Shown piece after piece: positions 59,820 through 64,000 of a DNA stretch of 64,000 nucleotides. Numbering within the stretch: position 1 is the stretch's first letter; each line of letters starts with the position of its first letter. The DNA comes from Paraflavitalea devenefica. GTDB taxonomy: Bacteria > Bacteroidota > Bacteroidia > Chitinophagales > Chitinophagaceae. The stretch is from NCBI RefSeq assembly GCF_011759375.1, contig NZ_JAARML010000004.1, positions 744,001 through 808,000 on the forward strand, given 5' to 3'. The notes below the pieces were generated by a model. That model had not been told where the DNA came from and did not search any database. It worked only from the letters and a program-made list of their open reading frames with translations. The translations under genes and the position numbers were made by a program.

Positions 59820-60503
59820 ATGTCAGCATATAATGTTCAGTTACCAGGTGTTGTGATTGCAGGCCTCTACAAAAGGTTGGTGATACAGGGTACGGGAGAA
59901 GTGGTGGAAACGGCGCCTGCCACGTCGGGAAGGCAGGATTCGAACCTGCGCCCCCCGGTAGATGAAACGCCGGTAAAAGCGGCCCCGGCGGCTGTGCAAG
60001 AAGCGCCCCAACCAGTGACGCCTGCATCGCCGGTTACGGGCAAAGCTGATACGGCAGCAATTCCTGCCGTACAGGAAGAAGCCGTACCAGCAAGTGCCTC
60101 CCCTGCTTATAAATTCCTGGGCAATAACCGGCAGCGTGTTGCGGTTATCGTGCGGTTTGCGGGAGAAGCCTTTTTGCCGGAACAGCATTTACAGATGCTG
60201 ACCAAGATGCTGGGAGCCTGTAAGCTGAACCTGGGCGATGTGGCCATTGTAAATGATGCCACCCTGCCAGTGAACATGAATACGTTGAAGGAACAATTGT
60301 CGCCCCAACGGGTGTTACTGTTTGGTATAGCGCCTGACGAGACAGGCCTGCCGCTCAACTTCCCCTACTTCAAGGACCAGGAGTATGCCGGCACAACGTA
60401 CCTGTACACCCCCTCACTGGAAGAACTGAATCAGGAAACAGAGGAAGGGAAATTGTTGAAAAGAAGACTGTGGGAATGTTTGAAGAAAATCTTTGGCGTA
60501 TGA
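59820..60503 (+). CDS. Unknown protein with tRNA-derived linker
   Basis: 227 residues from ATG 59820. Residues 1-22 (MSAYNVQLPGVVIAGLYKRL) are followed by a low-complexity Ala/Pro/Val linker (about 25-95) and a folded C-terminal domain (about 100-227: KFLGNNRQRVAVIVRFAGEA, LLFGIAPDETGLPLNFP) that looks like an alpha/beta domain of unknown function. The linker contains SGRQDSNLRPP, which is the antisense translation of a tRNA T-arm and acceptor end. Its TGA overlaps the rdgB ATG as ATGA, so the two are translationally coupled, which supports the frame. I cannot assign a function. Confidence 0.75.
   Translation: MSAYNVQLPGVVIAGLYKRLVIQGTGEVVETAPATSGRQDSNLRPPVDETPVKAAPAAVQEAPQPVTPASPVTGKADTAAIPAVQEEAVPASASPAYKFLGNNRQRVAVIVRFAGEAFLPEQHLQMLTKMLGACKLNLGDVAIVNDATLPVNMNTLKEQLSPQRVLLFGIAPDETGLPLNFPYFKDQEYAGTTYLYTPSLEELNQETEEGKLLKRRLWECLKKIFGV
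59925..59957 (-). pseudogene. tRNA 3'-end-like fragment inside a coding sequence
   Basis: On the minus strand GCAGGTTCGAATCCTGC is a perfect five-pair T-arm with TTCGAAT loop, followed by CTTCCCGA, which has the layout of a 3' acceptor strand plus discriminator base. A matching 5' acceptor (CGGGAAG) and D-arm are absent upstream, and no CCA follows. A fragment, not a working tRNA. Confidence 0.6.
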
Positions 60504-61096
60504 TTACATTAATATTTGCGACTAACAATGCCCATAAAGTGCAGGAGATCCAGGCAGCCATTGGCGACCAGATCAGGGTGATCAGCCTGCAGGAAGCCGG
60601 TATTGATGTGGACATTCCCGAACCACATGATACACTGGAAGAGAATGCCACGGAGAAATCACGTACCATCCGGCAAATGACAGGCGAAAACTGTTTCAGC
60701 GAAGATACAGGGCTGGAAGTAGACGCCTTAGCGGGTGAGCCCGGCGTTAAAAGCGCCCGCTATGCAGGAGAAGATAAGTCTTTCGACAAGAATATAGAGA
60801 AACTGCTCACCAAACTGGGCAATAATCCCAACCGCAGGGCAAGATTCCGTACGGTGGTATCGTTATTCTGGGAAGGACGGGAATACCTTTTTGAGGGTAT
60901 TTGCGAGGGCACTATTATTGGGGAGAAAAAGGGTACAGCAGGGTTTGGCTATGACCCGGTTTTTGTTCCGGAAGGAAGTACCCGTACTTTTGCCGAGATG
61001 AGCCTGGAAGAGAAGGGAGTATTCAGTCACCGGAAAAAAGCCGCCACAAAGCTGGTTTCCTTTTTGCAGGGTATGGTGCAACAAGCTAAAACCTGA
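60500..61096 (+). CDS. rdgB: XTP/dITP diphosphatase (RdgB/HAM1)
   Basis: 198 residues from ATG 60500. IFATNNAHKVQEI is the family start, with later CFSEDTGLEVDALAGEPGVKS and SARYAGED metal and base-recognition loops, GTAGFGYDPVFVPEG and SHRKKAATKL. It hydrolyses dITP and XTP to monophosphates, keeping deaminated purines out of DNA. Length is normal. It overlaps the previous gene by four bases (ATGA), and its own TGA stop is the centre of a palindrome. Confidence 0.97.
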   Translation: MITLIFATNNAHKVQEIQAAIGDQIRVISLQEAGIDVDIPEPHDTLEENATEKSRTIRQMTGENCFSEDTGLEVDALAGEPGVKSARYAGEDKSFDKNIEKLLTKLGNNPNRRARFRTVVSLFWEGREYLFEGICEGTIIGEKKGTAGFGYDPVFVPEGSTRTFAEMSLEEKGVFSHRKKAATKLVSFLQGMVQQAKT

Positions 61097-61103
61097 CAGG
61101 TTT
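61089..61103. repeat. Palindrome AAACCTG-A-CAGGTTT at rdgB stop
   Basis: Perfect seven-base arms; the stop codon TGA (61094-61096) is formed by its central bases. Related CCTGACAGG or CCTGTCAGG cores occur in the rpsJ terminator and, decayed, in the secY-map hairpin. Confidence 0.65.
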
Positions 61104-61145
61104 AAACCATCTGCCCTGTAAAATTCATATTATTTAATAAAAAAT

Positions 61146-61724
61146 TTGGACTCGAAAAGCAACTATAACATTTCTGAATCCGACTTGATAAAGGGCTGTA
61201 TTGCGGGAGACAGGCGTATGCAGGAAGAGCTGTATCGCAGGTTTGCACCAAAAATGTATGCTGTGTGTCTGCGCTATGCCAATAATACCAATGATGCCCA
61301 GGACCTGTTACAGGAAGGATTTATCAAGGTGTATAAGAATCTGCATCGTTTCCGCGCAGAGGGGTCATTTGAAGGATGGGTAAGAAGGGTATTTGTCAAC
61401 ACTTCTATAGAACACTTCCGCAAAAAGTCGGCCCAGTTATCCAGCGTCAGCGAACGGGAAGAGAACACGATCGAAGACGCGGATATAACAGCACTGGACA
61501 GCCTGGCAGAAAAGGATATCATTAATATTGTACAGGAACTTTCACCCGGCTACCGCACTGTATTTAACCTGTATGTGGTAGAAGGGTATTCACATAAAGA
61601 GATCGGACAGCTGTTGGGCATCAGTGAGGGAACGAGCAAGTCACAATTGGCCAGGGCCAAGTCTATTTTGCAAAAGAAAATAACCCAGTATTTAAACGAT
61701 ACTAAAAAGTCCTTTACCCGTTAA
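61146..61724 (+). CDS. ECF sigma-70 family RNA polymerase sigma factor
   Basis: 192 residues starting at TTG 61146 (no ATG upstream in frame). Region 2: EELYRRFAPKMYAVCLRYAN and NDAQDLLQEGFIKVYKNLHRF; region 4: LSPGYRTVFNLYVVEGYSHK and IGQLLGISEGTSKSQLARAK, a clear helix-turn-helix. A more standard ECF subgroup than the one at 10.4 kb. The stop is one base from the start of the partner gene at 61726, so probably cotranscribed and coupled. No TAnnTTTG is visible upstream; the promoter may be self-recognised. Confidence 0.93.
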   Translation: MDSKSNYNISESDLIKGCIAGDRRMQEELYRRFAPKMYAVCLRYANNTNDAQDLLQEGFIKVYKNLHRFRAEGSFEGWVRRVFVNTSIEHFRKKSAQLSSVSEREENTIEDADITALDSLAEKDIINIVQELSPGYRTVFNLYVVEGYSHKEIGQLLGISEGTSKSQLARAKSILQKKITQYLNDTKKSFTR

Positions 61725-61725
61725 T

Positions 61726-62646
61726 ATGTCTTCTAACGCGCCAAATATTCTCTTCCACCACGAAACCCCACCACCTCCCGGTGTATGGGACGCTATCAGC
61801 GCCCGGCTGGATGCAGAGTTTGATGCACAGGAAATAAAGATCGCCGATAAGTTATACGATTGGGAAACACCTCCCCCACCCGGCGCCTGGGAAAATATTA
61901 TGCAGGCTTTACCGGTAATCCCTTCAACCACCGAAGCACCTGCCAAAGTAGTTCGTCTCCCTTTTCGTAAAGTAGCCATTGCTGCAGCCATACTGGCTAT
62001 TGTAGGCTTCCTTACCTGGAATTTCCTGAACAGCACGATGAGCGACCCGGTAGTACAGCATAACCAGGCAACACCCGCTTCCAACGATCCTGCTGATAAC
62101 ACTAATGATATTACGGTACAGCCTTCCCTGCCGGCTATTGACGCTTCCATTGGCGGCCGCCGCAGGCGCACCACCTTCAATGTGGCACGCCGGGTCAATG
62201 CCTCCACGGTGCTCGCTGCCAATTATGTTGACAGGCATGTACCGGAAGAGGTAACGGATGATATTCATTATGCCGGCGTGCAGGACCTGCGAGCAGCAGC
62301 CACCACTTCCCGTAATGGCATTAAGGCCCCCCCTATCAAGGATGCGAATGGCAATATTATCCTGGATTACAGCCTTATTACTTCACGCGATGGTAATTAT
62401 ATCACGATCACCTGTCCCAATGGTGAACAGGCGCGCCTTTCCACCAAGTTCCTTCCCCTGCTGACTTACCTGAATGCCGCTACAGAGCCGGCTGGGTATT
62501 TTGATGCGATCATCCGGGAGAACGATGTGTGGAAGGACCGTTTCAGCCAGTGGCGCTATAAGCTGATGCAACAGGAATCTTTTGTTCCGGGCGCAACCAA
62601 TTTCCTGGACATTATGGCATTGAAGGACCTGATTGAGGAGAATTAG
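61726..62646 (+). CDS. Putative anti-sigma membrane protein with duplicated PPPPG motif
   Basis: 306 residues. Residues 1-75 contain two copies of a short unit, HETPPPPGVWDAIS and WETPPPPGAWENIM, about 35 residues apart. One transmembrane helix follows (FRKVAIAAAILAIVGFLTWNF, about 82-103), then a periplasmic part with a low-complexity stretch and a folded end. Position directly behind an ECF sigma gene, and a single-helix membrane topology with cytoplasmic N-terminus, suggest an anti-sigma factor; the two repeats could be the sigma-contact elements (inference). No standard zinc-anti-sigma HxxxCxxC motif is present. A word tract begins at its stop codon. Confidence 0.75.
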   Translation: MSSNAPNILFHHETPPPPGVWDAISARLDAEFDAQEIKIADKLYDWETPPPPGAWENIMQALPVIPSTTEAPAKVVRLPFRKVAIAAAILAIVGFLTWNFLNSTMSDPVVQHNQATPASNDPADNTNDITVQPSLPAIDASIGGRRRRTTFNVARRVNASTVLAANYVDRHVPEEVTDDIHYAGVQDLRAAATTSRNGIKAPPIKDANGNIILDYSLITSRDGNYITITCPNGEQARLSTKFLPLLTYLNAATEPAGYFDAIIRENDVWKDRFSQWRYKLMQQESFVPGATNFLDIMALKDLIEEN

Positions 62647-62683
62647 GCAACGAGGCATAGAGGCAGCAAGGCAACGAGGAAAT
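62644..62683. repeat. Word-repeat tract (GGCAACGAGG) at a stop codon
   Basis: TAGGCAACGAGGCATAGAGG followed by CAGCAAGGCAACGAGG. The first TAG is the stop codon of the upstream gene, and the word is repeated with decay. Confidence 0.65.
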
Positions 62684-62734
62684 ACAAGTTACATTACGAT
62701 AGCACACGCATAAACGAATACACGAATATTATTC

Positions 62735-63160
62735 ATGGCACGCATTAAAGTAGAGCTACCTGATACCTTTTCTTTCTCCACTATTATCCCTGTACGTATT
62801 ACCGACGTCAATTATGGCGGGCATGTAGGCAATGACACCCTGCTCTCTATTATACATGAAGCGCGGGTACAGTTCCTCCAGCATTATGGCTATGAAGAGT
62901 TGAATATAGCCGGCATTGGCCTTATTATGAGTGATGTGGCCATTGAATTCAAACAGGAGCTCTTTTATCCCGATCAGATAAAGGCGTCTGTTACCGCCAA
63001 CGATTTTACCAAAGTTTCCTTCGACCTCTGTTATAAGCTGGAAAAAGAAATGGAAGGCAAAACGGTATTGGTAGCTGCTGCGAAGACGGGCATGGTGTGT
63101 TATGACTATGATAAAAAGAAGGTGACTGCCGTGCCGGAAGGATTGAAATTCCGGTCTTAA
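62735..63160 (+). CDS. Acyl-CoA thioesterase-like (4HBT hotdog) protein
   Basis: 141 residues, single hotdog fold. FSTIIPVRITDVNYGGHVGND carries the 4HBT family start, with the catalytic Asp of the D.N..GH pattern, and the helix TLLSIIHEARVQFLQHYGY follows. Members hydrolyse acyl-CoA or acyl-ACP thioesters in the cytoplasm; substrate unknown. Its stop codon shares bases with the convergent aroE stop (TTAA), leaving no intergenic space. Confidence 0.9.
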   Translation: MARIKVELPDTFSFSTIIPVRITDVNYGGHVGNDTLLSIIHEARVQFLQHYGYEELNIAGIGLIMSDVAIEFKQELFYPDQIKASVTANDFTKVSFDLCYKLEKEMEGKTVLVAAAKTGMVCYDYDKKKVTAVPEGLKFRS

Positions 63161-63891
63161 CTATTCCATATTCTCCAACTCTCTTCCGCCTGGATCACCA
63201 GCATATCAGCACCATTCTTGATCACTGCGCCCTGCTCCTCCCCTTTTTGCAGGAATAATGTTTTGGCAGGATTGTATACCAGGTCAAACAGGTAGTGTTG
63301 GGGAGTAAGCGCTGTATAAGGCAAAGGAGGGCATTCTTCTGTTTTGGGGTACATGCCCAGCGGGGTGGTATTCACAATGAGCGTGTATTGCTGCAGGAGC
63401 TCAGGCGTTACCTGCTCATAGCTGATCTGCCGCCCGGAGAAAGGATTGCGCGACACTTCCCGGAAGATGATACCAAGTTTTTCCAACACATAATGGATGG
63501 CTTTGGCGGCGCCGCCGGTTCCCAATACAAGGGCTTTCCGGTGATGCGATTCCAGCAAAGGCCGGAGTGATTGTTCAAATCCTGTTACATCGGTATTGTA
63601 ACCATGCAGGAGCCCGCCTGTGATCTTAATACAATTGCAGGCGCCGATCTTTTTTACCACATCGTCCTGGTCGTGCAGGAAAGGGATGACCTTTTCTTTA
63701 TACGGAATGGTAACGTTCAGGCCGGCCAGGTTGGGATTTTGTTCCAGCACTGACCTGAGCCCGTCAATATTTTCCAGGGGAAAGTTCTGGTATACGCAAT
63801 CAGCAATATGTTCTTCCCTGAATTTATCCATAAAGAATTTCTGGGAAAAAGAGTGGCTCAACGGGTAACCGATTAGCCCGAACTGTCTCAT
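63157..63891 (-). CDS. aroE: Shikimate 5-dehydrogenase
   Basis: 244 residues. FGLIGYPLSHSFSQKFFMDKF holds the shikimate-binding SxS motif, GLNVTIPYKEKVIPFL the catalytic Lys and ACNCIKITGGLLHGYNTDVTG the Asn/Asp pair; ALVLGTGGAAKAIHYVL is the NADP-binding loop. It reduces 3-dehydroshikimate in aromatic amino acid synthesis. Length is at the short end of the family. Its start overlaps the stop of the partial gene to the right (ATGA), so it is probably coupled to it. Confidence 0.97.
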   Translation of the reverse strand: MRQFGLIGYPLSHSFSQKFFMDKFREEHIADCVYQNFPLENIDGLRSVLEQNPNLAGLNVTIPYKEKVIPFLHDQDDVVKKIGACNCIKITGGLLHGYNTDVTGFEQSLRPLLESHHRKALVLGTGGAAKAIHYVLEKLGIIFREVSRNPFSGRQISYEQVTPELLQQYTLIVNTTPLGMYPKTEECPPLPYTALTPQHYLFDLVYNPAKTLFLQKGEEQGAVIKNGADMLVIQAEESWRIWNS

Positions 63892-64000
63892 CAGGCTTCT
63901 TCTTTGTTGAGGAATAAATCGAATGTATCGCCCCTGAGGCCAATCCGCATGGCTTCGAGGGAGATCATTTCAGTAGGCGCAATGTTACCAAGGTTCACAT
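63891..64000 (-). CDS. Phosphosulfolactate synthase-like protein, C-terminal fragment
   Basis: Only the last 35 codons are in the window (VNLGNIAPTEMISLEAMRIG, then LRGDTFDLFLNKEEA). The NI.P.E.I.LE.LR.GLRGDT ending matches the C-terminus of the ComA/YitD phosphosulfolactate synthase family, which joins sulfite and phosphoenolpyruvate. The rest of the gene lies right of the window. Coupled to aroE through an ATGA overlap. The family call rests on a short end segment. Confidence 0.6.
   Translation of the reverse strand, partial: VNLGNIAPTEMISLEAMRIGLRGDTFDLFLNKEEA

Overview
The window looks like chromosomal DNA of a Bacteroidota bacterium, most likely family Chitinophagaceae. Evidence: repeated TAnnTTTG -7 promoter elements, start codons without Shine-Dalgarno sequences, secreted proteins with C-terminal type IX secretion (T9SS) sorting domains, many lipoproteins with LxxC-type signals, and the family's r-protein gene order. 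No integrase, transposase, CRISPR array, complete tRNA or rRNA was seen.

Layout. 1-9.4 kb: histidine-phosphatase lipoprotein, a large S9 peptidase, an outer-membrane barrel, a DMT exporter with a GT2 glycosyltransferase, a DEDDh exonuclease and an Mpl-type murein ligase. 9.7-17 kb: two small lipoproteins, an ECF sigma factor coupled to a membrane protein fusing an anti-sigma-like N-terminus to a trypsin-like protease, a nucleotidyltransferase, an ACC-deaminase-like enzyme, LipB and an RluA/RluD-type pseudouridine synthase. 17-27.4 kb: two secreted proteins of unknown function, peptide deformylase, RuvX, a UbiA prenyltransferase, a SpoU methylase, a HAD phosphatase, ribosomal protein S1, a DinB protein and a BaiN-like flavoprotein.

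27.4-40.7 kb holds the S10-spc ribosomal cluster on the minus strand (rpsJ to secY, then map). 40.7-57.2 kb interleaves fusA with secreted or envelope genes: DPP4, a PMT-like glycosyltransferase, lipoproteins, an M57 protease, an S8 protease and a 1299-aa repeat protein. rpsL-rpsG (57.5-58.5 kb) lies beyond them. The usually contiguous str-S10-spc block is therefore opened at two places, and infA-rpmJ-rpsM-rpsK-rpsD-rpoA-rplQ does not follow map. 58.6-64 kb: ilvE, a coupled unknown gene plus rdgB, a second ECF sigma/membrane-partner pair, a thioesterase, aroE and the end of a ComA-like gene.

The most unusual signal is not a gene. The window carries many short tracts of degenerate 6-11 bp word repeats, in at least eight word families. 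They fill the unusually wide spacers of the ribosomal operon, usually starting at or just after a stop codon, and two lie in frame inside conserved enzymes (LipB and the flavoprotein). A tRNA 3'-end-like segment is likewise embedded antisense in a coding sequence at 59.9 kb, and several hairpins or REP-like elements supply a gene's stop codon.
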